Assembly (NCBI GenBank): GCA_021741355.1
Contig: JAIOXZ010000006.1
Coordinates: 88,305-152,304 of the forward strand
DNA from: Caulobacter sp.
GTDB taxonomy: Bacteria > Pseudomonadota > Alphaproteobacteria > Caulobacterales > Caulobacteraceae
Direction: 5' to 3'
Length of the DNA: 64,000 nucleotides
Under the pieces are notes generated by a model. It searched no databases, was not told where the DNA came from, and saw nothing but the letters and a program-made list of their open reading frames with translations. Position numbers and translations under genes: made by a program. Shown piece after piece: positions 39,676 to 48,478 of the stretch (position 1 is the stretch's first letter; every line of letters begins with the position of its first letter).

Positions 39676-41046
39676 GTGCCGCTTAGCTTCCGCCTGCCCT
39701 TGCTCGCGCTCCTTCTCAGTCTGTTCGCCGCTCCCGCCCTGGCCGGACCCGCGCCGATGGCCCGCCAGCTGGCGGTGACGGTCCAGATCGAGGTCGAGCG
39801 CGCGGCGTCTTCCGATGTGTTCTCCGAAGGACCCGCGGACCGCGGCGCCGGCCGGCGCCCGGGACAGGTGTCCGGTCGCGGCGGCGGCAGCGGCTTCATC
39901 TTCGACCCGGCGGGCCTGGTCGCGACCAACGCCCACGTCGTTTCGGGCGCCCTCCGGGTCAGCGTCAGGCTTCGCGACGGTCGCGTGCTGCCGGCGAGGA
40001 TCATCGGCGTCGATCCGGTCCTGGATCTGGCGGTGCTGAAGATCGAGGCCGGCTCGCCCCTGCCCGCCGTCACCTTCGGCGACAGCCGCCAGGCGCGCGA
40101 GGGCGATCCGGTCTGGGCTGTCGGCGCGCCGATGGGCTACGGCTTTTCGGTGACGTCCGGGGTGCTGTCCGGTCGCGACCGCTTCTATGACGAGACTTTC
40201 CCGGTCGCCCTCCTGCAGCACGACGCCGCCCTGAACCCCGGCAACTCGGGGGGACCGCTGTTCGACCAGCGGGGCCAGGTCATCGGCGTCAACACGGCCA
40301 CGCCGCCGGAGACCATCTTCGACATCGGCGTCGGCCTCGCCATTCCGGCGGAGACCGCCGCCCCCGCCCTGCTGCGCCTGGCGCGCGAAGGCCGGCTCGA
40401 ACGGGGCCGGCTCGGCATCGCGGTCACGCGCGCCGATGCCGACATCGCAGCCGTGCTCGGTGTGGACCGGCCCGGCCTGATCATCGACAGCCTGGCGGAC
40501 AGTGGCGCGGCGCGGCGCGCCGGCCTGGCCAGCGGCGACCTGATCGTGGCGGTCAACGGCACGATGCTGGCCAGCCCGCGCGATCTGACCCGCGCCCTGC
40601 TCGACAGCCGCCCGGGCGACGCCGTGCCGGTGACCTATTTCCGCGACGGCCGCGAGGCCTCCGCCAGTGTTCAGCTGGAAGGTGAGAGCCCGGCCGGAGC
40701 AGCGCCCGTCGCTGCCGCGTCACGGGACACGCCGCTGGACCCGGCCTTCACCCTGGGGCGGTCCGACTGGGACGGTGGCGTGGCGGTCGGCTCGGTTCGC
40801 GCGGACGGGCCCGCGGCGCTCTACGGCCTGCGCGCGGGTGATCGCCTCCGGGCGGTGAACGGCCGGACGCCGGCTTCCGTCGAGGAGGCGCTCGCCCTGC
40901 TGGGCCTTGGCCGGGCGCGGGTCGCGCTGCTGCGGATCGAGCGTCCGGGAGAGCCGCCGCGGCACATCGTTCTGCCCCTCACCCGGGGCGCCGCCGCCGA
41001 ACGTCCGGTCGGCGGGGTGGTCGACGCCGTCGTCGGGCCGTTCTAA
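39676..41046 (+). CDS. HtrA-like serine protease with C-terminal PDZ domains (HtrA2)
   Basis: A 456-residue exported protease. GTG start at 39676 behind GGGGAAA; signal peptide LPLLALLLSLFAAPALA. The triad is His87 (ATNAHVV), Asp117 (LDLAVL) and Ser191 (NPGNSGGPL). Two PDZ-like domains follow (IIDSLADSGAARRAGLASGD and VRADGPAALYGLRAGD). A glycine/arginine-rich insertion sits before the trypsin core. It shares its last base with the start of the response regulator gene (TAATG), so the protease is co-translated with the two-component system. Confidence 0.9.
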   Translation: MPLSFRLPLLALLLSLFAAPALAGPAPMARQLAVTVQIEVERAASSDVFSEGPADRGAGRRPGQVSGRGGGSGFIFDPAGLVATNAHVVSGALRVSVRLRDGRVLPARIIGVDPVLDLAVLKIEAGSPLPAVTFGDSRQAREGDPVWAVGAPMGYGFSVTSGVLSGRDRFYDETFPVALLQHDAALNPGNSGGPLFDQRGQVIGVNTATPPETIFDIGVGLAIPAETAAPALLRLAREGRLERGRLGIAVTRADADIAAVLGVDRPGLIIDSLADSGAARRAGLASGDLIVAVNGTMLASPRDLTRALLDSRPGDAVPVTYFRDGREASASVQLEGESPAGAAPVAAASRDTPLDPAFTLGRSDWDGGVAVGSVRADGPAALYGLRAGDRLRAVNGRTPASVEEALALLGLGRARVALLRIERPGEPPRHIVLPLTRGAAAERPVGGVVDAVVGPF

Positions 41047-41933
41047 TGGCGAAGCTGATCGATGTTACGCGAGTGCTCATGGACGAGGTCAATCCGGTGA
41101 CGGAGCAAACGACGGGCGCGGACATTGGCGACGACGTCCTGAGGGCGTTCACCGCCCATTGCGCCGGCCGCGCCGTGCTGCTGCTTGAGGACGAGCCCGC
41201 CGTCGGAGAGCGGATCCGCGATGTCCTGACCGGCGCCGGCTGCGGCCGCGTGGTCTGGGTCCAGAACGGTCTGGACGCAGTCGATGCCGCCGGCCGCGGC
41301 GGCTTTGACCTGCTGATCCTCGACCGGAACACCCCCGGCATCGACGGCCGTGAGGCGCTTGAGCGTATCAGGGCCGCCGAGACCGCTACGGGCCGCGCGC
41401 CAGTCGCCGCAATGTTCCTCACCGCCCTCGGCGTCGACCGCCAGCGCCTGGAGGGCCTCGTCGCCGGCGCCGACGACTATCTGGTCAAGCCCGTCGCCGA
41501 CCTTGAGCTTCTCGCGCGGTCGGTCGCCCTGCTGCGCCGTTCGGCCTGGGCGCCGGCGGCCAGCCGTGATGACGCACCCGAGGTGATCGTGAACGGCCCG
41601 CTGGTACTGCGGCCAGCCGCCCTGGAGGCGTCGCTGGGCGACCAGACCATCAAGTTCACCGGGCGCGAGTACGCGATCCTGCTCCTGCTGGCCCGCAACC
41701 TCGGCCTGCCTGTCACCCGGTCGATGATCTGGGACCGCTGCTGGCCGGAGTACAATTTCCAGCCTGACGAGTTCGAGAACCGCATCGATGTTCACGCCTC
41801 CCGCCTGCGCAAGCGGATGGAGGCCGCCGCTGACGCCGCCGGCGCCGAGGTCGTGCCCGACAGCGCCCGGCCGCTGGTGATCTCCATCCGTGGCCAGGGC
41901 CTGATGCTGCGCAATCTGAGGCCGGGCGACTGA
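41046..41933 (+). CDS. OmpR-family response regulator with N-terminal extension
   Basis: A 295-residue cytoplasmic regulator. The receiver domain has AVLLLEDEP (acidic pocket), the phosphorylation site Asp93 in LLILDRNTPGIDG, and the KPV lysine. The C-terminal winged helix contains KFTGREYAILLLLARNLG and DVHASRLRKRM. Unlike most family members it has about 40 residues before the receiver domain. An internal ATG at 41079 could remove part of this. It overlaps the histidine kinase by one base (TGATG). Confidence 0.9.
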   Translation: MAKLIDVTRVLMDEVNPVTEQTTGADIGDDVLRAFTAHCAGRAVLLLEDEPAVGERIRDVLTGAGCGRVVWVQNGLDAVDAAGRGGFDLLILDRNTPGIDGREALERIRAAETATGRAPVAAMFLTALGVDRQRLEGLVAGADDYLVKPVADLELLARSVALLRRSAWAPAASRDDAPEVIVNGPLVLRPAALEASLGDQTIKFTGREYAILLLLARNLGLPVTRSMIWDRCWPEYNFQPDEFENRIDVHASRLRKRMEAAADAAGAEVVPDSARPLVISIRGQGLMLRNLRPGD

Positions 41934-43330
41934 TGCGCGCGCCCGCCTTCCTCGCGGTCTGGCTGGTGACCTTCGCGGTCATCGCCTCCGGCGCGGCCCT
42001 CGGGGGCGCGTTGCTGCTGGACCGCGACCTGCGGCGGGAGCGGGCGGCCGCGGGCGCCGAGGGCGAGCTGGCGGCCTTTCTCGAGAGCAAGGTGGCGGAA
42101 CAGGCGCAGGGCTCCGAGGCCCTGACGATCATGAAGGGCCTCGCCGGCCAGGCGGGCGACCATCGCGAGGGCGCGGACCTCGCCGCCGACGTCGCCCGGT
42201 TCCGATCAGAACCCGGCGCGGGCAGTGCGACCGGCCGGGTCTTCCTCTACCGGCGGGGCCAGACCGTCAGCGGCGCGGCGGCCTGGCCGGCGGCGATCCA
42301 GCCGTTCCGGCGCGGTCTCGTACGCTATCAGGCCGGTCCGGACGGGGACGAAGTCATTGCCGCCCTCCACCGGTTTCCCAACGGCGACCAGCTGCTCGTC
42401 GGGCGCCATGTGGAGCCGGTCAACCTGGTGTCGGGACGCATCCTGCGGGTCAGCGGCCTGACGATTCTCGGCCTGGCGCTGGCCGGCGGGGCCGTCGCCT
42501 GGCTGTTCGCCGTCGGCTACAACCGGCGTCTGCGCGCCATCACCGACGCCTGCGAGCGCGTCGAGGCCGGCGAGATGGACGCCCGTGCGCCAGCCGCGGA
42601 TCGCACTGACGAGTTCGGCCTGCTGGCCCGCCGCGTGAACCACATGCTCGACAGGGTCGGTCGCTACGTCGAGGGCATGCGTGACGTCTCCGACGAGATC
42701 GCGCACGACCTGCGCACGCCGCTCAACCGCATCCAGGCGCGCCTCGGCGCCCTGCGGAAGGACCTGACGCCCGCCGCGGCGGCTGACCTCGACCTGGCCG
42801 CCGAGGACCTGCGCAACCTGTCGCGGACGATCGACGACTTCCTCTGGCTGCGCGAGGTCGAGGCAGGCCATGGCGGCCAGACCGCCTTCTTCGATCTGCG
42901 GGCCCTGGCCGACGAGGTGTCGGAGGATCATGCCCTGATCGCCGAGGACGACAGGGGCGTCAGCCTGACCGTGCACGGCGATCCCGTAGAGATCATGGGG
43001 GTCCGATCGCTGCTGGTCCGGGCGATCGACAACATCGTCGCCAACGCCGTCAAGTTCACGCCAGCGGGCGGCGCGATCCGCGTCTGCACCGCTCGCGAGG
43101 CCGGCCATGCCCTGGTCGTCGTCGAGGACACGGGCCCCGGCATGCCCGCCGACCTGCTCGGACGCGCGACCCAGCCCGGCGTGCGCGGCGGCCATGACCA
43201 GCCCGGCCACGGCCTCGGCCTCGCCATCGCCGCCAGCGTCGCGCGCCGTCATGGCGGTGAACTGAGCCTTGAAAATCTCGCGGCCGGCGGTTTTCGCGCC
43301 AGCCTGCGTCTGCCCCTGCCACCCGCATGA
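41933..43330 (+). CDS. Sensor histidine kinase
   Basis: A 465-residue membrane kinase that should phosphorylate the regulator encoded just upstream. It has a first transmembrane helix (LVTFAVIASGAALGGALLL), a periplasmic domain of about 140 residues, a second helix near residue 180, a HAMP region, the H-box SDEIAHDLRTPLNRIQ (His258), the N-box NIVANAVKFTP, and G-boxes EDTGPGMP and GHGLGLAIAASVA. The sensor domain lies outside the cytoplasm, where the rest of this locus acts. Its stop overlaps the caspase gene (ATGA). Confidence 0.93.
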   Translation: MRAPAFLAVWLVTFAVIASGAALGGALLLDRDLRRERAAAGAEGELAAFLESKVAEQAQGSEALTIMKGLAGQAGDHREGADLAADVARFRSEPGAGSATGRVFLYRRGQTVSGAAAWPAAIQPFRRGLVRYQAGPDGDEVIAALHRFPNGDQLLVGRHVEPVNLVSGRILRVSGLTILGLALAGGAVAWLFAVGYNRRLRAITDACERVEAGEMDARAPAADRTDEFGLLARRVNHMLDRVGRYVEGMRDVSDEIAHDLRTPLNRIQARLGALRKDLTPAAAADLDLAAEDLRNLSRTIDDFLWLREVEAGHGGQTAFFDLRALADEVSEDHALIAEDDRGVSLTVHGDPVEIMGVRSLLVRAIDNIVANAVKFTPAGGAIRVCTAREAGHALVVVEDTGPGMPADLLGRATQPGVRGGHDQPGHGLGLAIAASVARRHGGELSLENLAAGGFRASLRLPLPPA

Positions 43331-45708
43331 CCCGGAAGACCGCCATGTCCCGATTGCTCGTCGCGCTCACCGCGCTCGTGGCCTCTGCTCTCGTCGCCGG
43401 TCCCGCCGCAGCGTCAGAGGTCTATTCGGTACTGGTCGGCGCCTCCGACTATGGCCGGCTGGAGAAGGCGCTGCGCGACGCGGGCGACACCCAGGCCGAT
43501 CGCGTAAACCTGAAGGGCGCCCGCAACGACGCCATCCTGATGGCCCAGGCGCTGATCTCGCGCGGCGCCAAGGCCGGCAACATCACGCTGCTGATCGAGA
43601 ATGCCGAACAGGCCGACTATCCGCTTCCCGCCGGTGTGAAGGTCTCCGGGACGCCGACCCGCTCACAGATCGTGGCGGCCATGGAGCGTCTGGCCGCGCG
43701 AGCCTCGGCCGGCGACCAGGTGGTGATCCTGCTGTCCGGTCACGGCTCGCAGCAGCCCCAGCAGGGCACACTGGAAGCCGATGGACTGGACGAGATCTTC
43801 ATCCCCGTCGACCACGGCCTGTGGACCGGCGGCAAGGACCGGGTCGAGAACGCCATCGTGGATGACGAGGTCGCCGACTGGATCGAGGCGATCCGCGCGA
43901 AGGGCGCCGACGTGATCTTCATCGGGGACTTCTGCCACAGCGGCGACTCGGTGCGCGGCGCGGCGGGCGGACCGGCCGGCATTGATTTCCGTCGCCTGCT
44001 GGGCATCCCCAAGGCCGATGTCGACGCCGCCGCCACGACCGCCATGGAGACCTTCCGGGGTAAACCGCGCCAGCGCGACAGCCGGGTGGAAGTTGCGGCG
44101 GGCAGCGCCGGCAAGGGCGGCTTCGTCGCCTTCATGGCCGCCGCCGCCGATACCCGCGCCGACCAGGTGCTGGGGCCGGTCTACCTGCCGAGGGCGGAGC
44201 GCAAGCCGAATGGCGTGCTGACCATGTACCTCGCCGCCGCCCTGGCCGACCCCTCGGTGCGGACCTATCGCGAGGCCGCCACCCGCGTGCAGGTCGGCTA
44301 CAGCGCCCAGAACGTCCCCTCGACGCCTGAGTTCGAGGGCGATCTCGATACGCCGGTGCTCGGCAACGCCGGCGACGCGGCCTCGACGGCCTGGACCGTG
44401 TTCAAGCCGCAGGCGACCTCCCTGACCAGCCTGACCCTCAACGCCGGCGCCCTGCAAGGCGTGACGGAAGGCGCGATCGTCGGTCTTTCGGAGGTCCAGC
44501 TGGCCCAGGGCGGCAAGGAAACCGTGCTCCTCTATGGCCGGGTCGAGAGCGTCAGCGCCGGCACCGCCAGGCTCGTGCCTACCGCCTACGGCGATGTTCC
44601 GGCCGAGCGTTGGAGCGATATCCGGACCGCCTCGGGCGGCAGGTTCGGCTGGTCGGCCTACCTGGTGGCGCGTCTGGTCCAGAACGGCGCCCAGTTCGGC
44701 TTCGAGGTTGCCCGTCCCGCCGCGCCGGCCGCGCCGACGACGCGGCAACGCGCGGCGCTCGCGGCGGTCGACGCGCTCGGTCTCGAGGCCGCCGGCGCGA
44801 AACTGCGTCCGGCCGGCGCCGCCGCTGACTACATCCTGCGGTTCGAAGGCGACATGCTGGTCATAAACCAGTCTCCGGCCGCCGGTGTGGCCGGCTCGGA
44901 GATTGGTCGCATCGACCTGCGCGATTCCGATTCCGCGCGCGATCCCGCCGGGTTCATGCGCCAGCGTATCGGCGACGCCCTGTCCCACACCCTGCGCGCT
45001 GCCAAGCTGCGCCGGCTGGTGGAAACCATGAACGCCGCGCCCGGTCAGGACGCCGGGGCCGATCCCGCCGCCACGCTTGTGGTCGAGACCCGGATCTGGT
45101 TCGCCCCCGCGGGCGCCGGCCAGGACGGAAAGACCTGTCCCGCCGCGCCGCTGTTCCTGGCTGACCGCGCCTTTCCCGCCGGCACGTCCAGTCCCGCCGA
45201 ACTCGGATGGACGAGCGCCGACTCCCCGAAACTCAGCCCCTGCGACACCGTCTATTTCAGGCTGCGCAACGGCGCGGCGACCGGCGTGGACGTCACCGGC
45301 CTGGTGATCCAGCCGACGGCGGCGGTCGGGAGCATGACCGATCCCGTCTACGGCGTGCGGCTCGAGCCCGGCTCGACCGGTGTTTATGCTTGGCAGTTCG
45401 ACCCGATGACCGGCCAGTCGCCGGCCATCTCGGATGTCGCCTTCATCGTCGTTCAGTCCGATCCCGCCGTGCGGATCCACGCCGACTACGCCTATCTGGC
45501 GCAATGCGCGGCCACCGACTTCAGCTGCGCCACCGGCGTGGGAACGACCCGCGGCGGGGACCAGCCCTTCGCCCAGGGTCGGGCGAGGGGCTTTGCCGAC
45601 ATGCTGGATGGCGTCCTGGAAGGCAGAACCCGCTCCGGCGCGGTGGGCCAGGCGGTCGGGTCGTCGGGGGTCCTGCTCTACAGCTGGGTGCTGGAGCCGC
45701 GTCCGTGA
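43327..45708 (+). CDS. Exported caspase-fold (peptidase C14) protein
   Basis: A 793-residue protein with a signal peptide (ALTALVASALVAGPAAASEV) and a caspase/metacaspase-type domain in the first 330 residues. The catalytic dyad is His139 in LLSGHGSQ and Cys203 in GDFCHSGD, both intact. The domain opens with YSVLVGASDYGRLEKALRDA and contains a typical RNDAILMAQAL segment. The second half is largely beta and resembles the DUF4384-like domains that follow many bacterial caspase domains. Specificity (Arg/Lys or Asp) is not visible. It overlaps the histidine kinase gene by four bases, so it is in one operon with the sensor. Confidence 0.9.
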   Translation: MTRKTAMSRLLVALTALVASALVAGPAAASEVYSVLVGASDYGRLEKALRDAGDTQADRVNLKGARNDAILMAQALISRGAKAGNITLLIENAEQADYPLPAGVKVSGTPTRSQIVAAMERLAARASAGDQVVILLSGHGSQQPQQGTLEADGLDEIFIPVDHGLWTGGKDRVENAIVDDEVADWIEAIRAKGADVIFIGDFCHSGDSVRGAAGGPAGIDFRRLLGIPKADVDAAATTAMETFRGKPRQRDSRVEVAAGSAGKGGFVAFMAAAADTRADQVLGPVYLPRAERKPNGVLTMYLAAALADPSVRTYREAATRVQVGYSAQNVPSTPEFEGDLDTPVLGNAGDAASTAWTVFKPQATSLTSLTLNAGALQGVTEGAIVGLSEVQLAQGGKETVLLYGRVESVSAGTARLVPTAYGDVPAERWSDIRTASGGRFGWSAYLVARLVQNGAQFGFEVARPAAPAAPTTRQRAALAAVDALGLEAAGAKLRPAGAAADYILRFEGDMLVINQSPAAGVAGSEIGRIDLRDSDSARDPAGFMRQRIGDALSHTLRAAKLRRLVETMNAAPGQDAGADPAATLVVETRIWFAPAGAGQDGKTCPAAPLFLADRAFPAGTSSPAELGWTSADSPKLSPCDTVYFRLRNGAATGVDVTGLVIQPTAAVGSMTDPVYGVRLEPGSTGVYAWQFDPMTGQSPAISDVAFIVVQSDPAVRIHADYAYLAQCAATDFSCATGVGTTRGGDQPFAQGRARGFADMLDGVLEGRTRSGAVGQAVGSSGVLLYSWVLEPRP

Positions 45709-45743
45709 ACGATGCCCCCCAAAAAGGGGGGTGCGAGCATCGT
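45709..45743 (+). terminator. Nested hairpin after the caspase gene
   Basis: Inner stem CCCCCC/GGGGGG with loop AAAAA (45715-45731), inside outer arms ACGATGC and GCATCGT (45709-45715 and 45737-45743). There is no T-run, so it may set mRNA stability or partial termination rather than stop transcription. A smaller inverted repeat GTATCG...CGATAC follows at 45756-45775. Confidence 0.4.
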
Positions 45744-45846
45744 CACCTTTCGTAAGTATCGTCGAACGCCGATACGGCTCAGAACCACGGTGTCAGCACG
45801 GCTCGACATGGGCCGGCGAAAATTCTGCAACGAAAGGCGACCCTTT

Positions 45847-46557
45847 ATGTCCGGCGTTAAAACCACTCTGGCGATCACCGCTTCCATCCTGGCCCTCGCG
45901 ACCGCGGGCGCCGCGTCCGCCCAGGCTTCCGGGCCGGCTGCGACCGCTCCCATGACCAAGGCTGAAGTCTCGGCCGGCGTGACCGGCGCCGCCAAGGTCG
46001 AAACGGCCTACCGTCTGGCCGCCTACGGCCGCGAGAAGTCCGACCCGCAGGCCCTGATCCTGTCGGCGAAGATGCTCAACGAAGTCGGCGCCCAGGCCGG
46101 CGACCTGACCGGCGCCACCACCACGGGCGGCGTGGCGGACTCGACCGCCAAGACGGCCAAGCCGGAAATCACCCCGGCCCTGCTGCTCGATGAAGCCGAG
46201 GCCCTTGCCCGCGGCAACGAAGCGATCCTGACCCAGATCGCCGAAGTTCGCGCATCGGCCCAGAAGGGCTTCATCGGCGGCGTGCGCCGTTCGGTGATCC
46301 GTCTGCAGGCCCGCTCGGTCTGGACCTGGACCGGCACCGCCGTCGCCGGCCAGCCCGCCATCGCCATCGCCCAGGGCGACGGCGACACCGACATCGACAT
46401 GAAGGTCTATGACGGCAGCGGCAACCTGATCTGCCAGGACACACTGAACGACTATACGCCGGCCTGCCGGTGGACCCCGGCCTGGACGGGTCGCTTCACG
46501 CTGCAGCTGATCAACAACGGCGGCGTCTACAGCGACACGGTCCTGGTGACCAACTAG
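45847..46557 (+). CDS. Secreted protein with PPC-like beta domain
   Basis: A 236-residue protein with a signal peptide (TLAITASILALATAGAASA). Residues about 30-150 are helical and Ala-rich. The last 80 residues form a beta-rich domain with DGDTDIDMKVYDGSGNLICQ and WTGRFTLQLINNGG, similar to bacterial pre-peptidase C-terminal (PPC) domains. Two cysteines flank DTLNDYTPA and could pair. The ATG at 45847 starts a standard signal peptide; the upstream open frame is not protein-like. It lies between the caspase and CHAT genes, and is a candidate substrate or inhibitor of one of them; this is only an inference. Confidence 0.75.
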   Translation: MSGVKTTLAITASILALATAGAASAQASGPAATAPMTKAEVSAGVTGAAKVETAYRLAAYGREKSDPQALILSAKMLNEVGAQAGDLTGATTTGGVADSTAKTAKPEITPALLLDEAEALARGNEAILTQIAEVRASAQKGFIGGVRRSVIRLQARSVWTWTGTAVAGQPAIAIAQGDGDTDIDMKVYDGSGNLICQDTLNDYTPACRWTPAWTGRFTLQLINNGGVYSDTVLVTN

Positions 46558-46592
46558 GGGATGCGGGCCATCGCCCCGTTCCGATGACCTGG

Positions 46593-46630
46593 CTGCGGCC
46601 CGCCACCCGGCGGGTCGCAGCTGTCGTTTT
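46593..46630 (+). terminator. Hairpin with T-run between the PPC-like and CHAT genes
   Basis: Stem CTGCGGCCCGCC with GGCGGGTCGCAG (46593-46620), loop ACCC, one G-T pair, followed by CTGTCGTTTT. It looks like an intrinsic terminator or attenuator and would reduce CHAT expression compared with the upstream genes. Confidence 0.55.
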
Positions 46631-46678
46631 GGCCGTCCGACCGGGTCCCGGCGCGGCGACCGCATTCAGGGTAACCCG

Positions 46679-48442
46679 ATGAAGCGTTCGACCCCCTTCC
46701 TGAAACTGTCGCTGAGTGTCGCGGTTGCAGTGACCCTGACCCTGTCGGCCACAAGTTCACCCGCGGGGGTGTCGCCCGAACAATATGCGAAGCTGCGCGA
46801 AGAGACCTACGAGGCCGCCCAGGGCGCCGTCGTGTCCGCCGCCGCCGACGCCATGACCAACATCAGCGCCCGGTTCGGCGAAGGCCAGGGCGAGCTCGCC
46901 GAGCTGGTACGCCGCCGCGAGGCGCTTCTCAACCAGATCAACGCCCTGCGCAAACAGATCCAGCGCGCGTCCGAAACCACCGGCACGAGCGTCGAGGCTA
47001 TCGCCCAGCGGGCGCGGGCCCGCGCGCTGCGCGATCAGGAAGCGGCGCTGTCGCTGGAACTCGACACACTCGAGAAGACCATCGACGAGAAGTTCCCCGC
47101 CTATGTCGAACTGACGCGGCCGATGCCGCTCAAGGCCGCCGAGACCCAGGCGCTGCTCGACAAGGACGAGGCGGTGTTGCTGATCGTGCCGGCGCCGGAT
47201 GGAACCTACCTCTGGGTGGTCACCCGCGACGGTTTCGACTGGGCCCGCTCGACGATGAAGGACGACGACGTAACGGCCGCGGTCCAGACCCTGCGCAAGG
47301 CGCTGGATCCCTCGACGGGCACCCGTGGCAATGTCGGGATGGCGGGCGCGACGCCCGCGCCCGCTCCCTCCGCGGCCAACGAGCCGCCCGCGTTCGACCG
47401 CAAGACCGCCTTCAAGCTCTATTCCGAACTGATCGCGCCGCTGGAGCCGAAGTTCCGCGACAAGAAGGTGGTCTTCATCGCCACCACCGGCGCGCTGCAG
47501 TCCCTCCCCTTCTCGGTGCTGGTCACCGCCGAACCCCAGGGCGCGGACACCGACCGGGCCTATGTGCGGGAAACCCAGTGGCTGATCGATCGCTATGCGC
47601 TGGTCACCCTGCCGGCGATCTCGTCGCTGCGGACCCTGCGCTGCCTGTCGGCGGCGACGCCGCATCCCGGGTGCGGCGGCGGCTCGCGAGGTACGGCCAA
47701 GGCCGCCGCCAAGCCGACCCTCGCCTACGCCGGTCTCGGCGGGCCCGCGCTCGGCGGCGATGTCGGGGAAAGCCGCGGCGCCGAAGGCTGGGAGCAATAT
47801 TCCAACGGCGATCTGGCCGATACGGAGAAGCTGCGCGCCCTGTCGCCTCTGCCCGGCGCCGAGTCTGAAATCGGAGCCCTGGCGACGCTGTTCGGCCGTC
47901 GCGGCGCCTTTGTCCGCACGCGCGAGCAGTTCACCGAGACGCTTGTGAAGACCAGCCTGGACATCCGCCGGGCCGATGTTCTGCATTTCGCGACCCACGC
48001 CCTGATGGGCGGCGAAGGCGGCTCGCGCGGAGAGCCAGGCCTCGTCCTCACGCCCCCACTGGCCAGCGCGGCCTCGGCGCAGGACGACGGGCTGCTGACG
48101 GCGTCCGAAGCCGCCGCGCTCGAAATACAGGCCAGTTTCGTCGTGCTGTCCGCCTGCAACACCGCGCGAGCGGACGGGACGCTGGGCGCCGACGGCCTGT
48201 CCGGACTGGCCCGCAGCTTCTTCTACGCCGGCGCGCGCACGCTCCTGGTTTCCCACTGGCCGGTGGACGACAAGTCGACCAAGGAACTGATGGTCTCGAT
48301 GTTCGACGGCCTGAATGACGCCAAGGGTAATCGGGCCGTCGCCCTGCAGCAGGCGATCCTCAAGGTGAAGGCCGAAACGGCCTTCGTCGAGCCGCGCTAC
48401 TGGGCCCCCTTCGTCCTGGTCGGTGAAAGTCGCAGCAAGTAA
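46679..48442 (+). CDS. Exported CHAT-domain protease without TPRs
   Basis: A 587-residue protein with a signal peptide (LKLSLSVAVAVTLTLSATSS), a helical, coiled-coil-like N-terminal part (about residues 30-150, e.g. RREALLNQINALRKQIQ) and a C-terminal CHAT domain. The catalytic pair is His440 in LHFATHALM and Cys493 in VLSACNTARADG. It also has the family segments ALQSLPFSVLV and GLARSFFYAGARTLLVSHWP. CHAT domains are normally fused to N-terminal TPRs; here none are in the protein, but four secreted TPR proteins are encoded nearby. Last gene of the plus-strand unit. Confidence 0.9.
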   Translation: MKRSTPFLKLSLSVAVAVTLTLSATSSPAGVSPEQYAKLREETYEAAQGAVVSAAADAMTNISARFGEGQGELAELVRRREALLNQINALRKQIQRASETTGTSVEAIAQRARARALRDQEAALSLELDTLEKTIDEKFPAYVELTRPMPLKAAETQALLDKDEAVLLIVPAPDGTYLWVVTRDGFDWARSTMKDDDVTAAVQTLRKALDPSTGTRGNVGMAGATPAPAPSAANEPPAFDRKTAFKLYSELIAPLEPKFRDKKVVFIATTGALQSLPFSVLVTAEPQGADTDRAYVRETQWLIDRYALVTLPAISSLRTLRCLSAATPHPGCGGGSRGTAKAAAKPTLAYAGLGGPALGGDVGESRGAEGWEQYSNGDLADTEKLRALSPLPGAESEIGALATLFGRRGAFVRTREQFTETLVKTSLDIRRADVLHFATHALMGGEGGSRGEPGLVLTPPLASAASAQDDGLLTASEAAALEIQASFVVLSACNTARADGTLGADGLSGLARSFFYAGARTLLVSHWPVDDKSTKELMVSMFDGLNDAKGNRAVALQQAILKVKAETAFVEPRYWAPFVLVGESRSK

Positions 48443-48455
48443 CGTCCGGGCCGAA

Positions 48456-48478
48456 GCGAACCGTCAGGGGCGGTTCGC
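48456..48478. terminator. Possible shared hairpin between convergent genes
   Basis: Stem GCGAACCG/CGGTTCGC with a seven-base loop lies just after the CHAT stop and covers the stop codon of the convergent hydrolase gene. It has no T-run, so terminator function is only possible. Confidence 0.35.

Noticed and set aside
48456..48478. A strong bidirectional terminator between the CHAT and hydrolase genes.
   Set aside because: The stem is only eight pairs and has no T-run on either side, so it is listed at low confidence and not as a finding.
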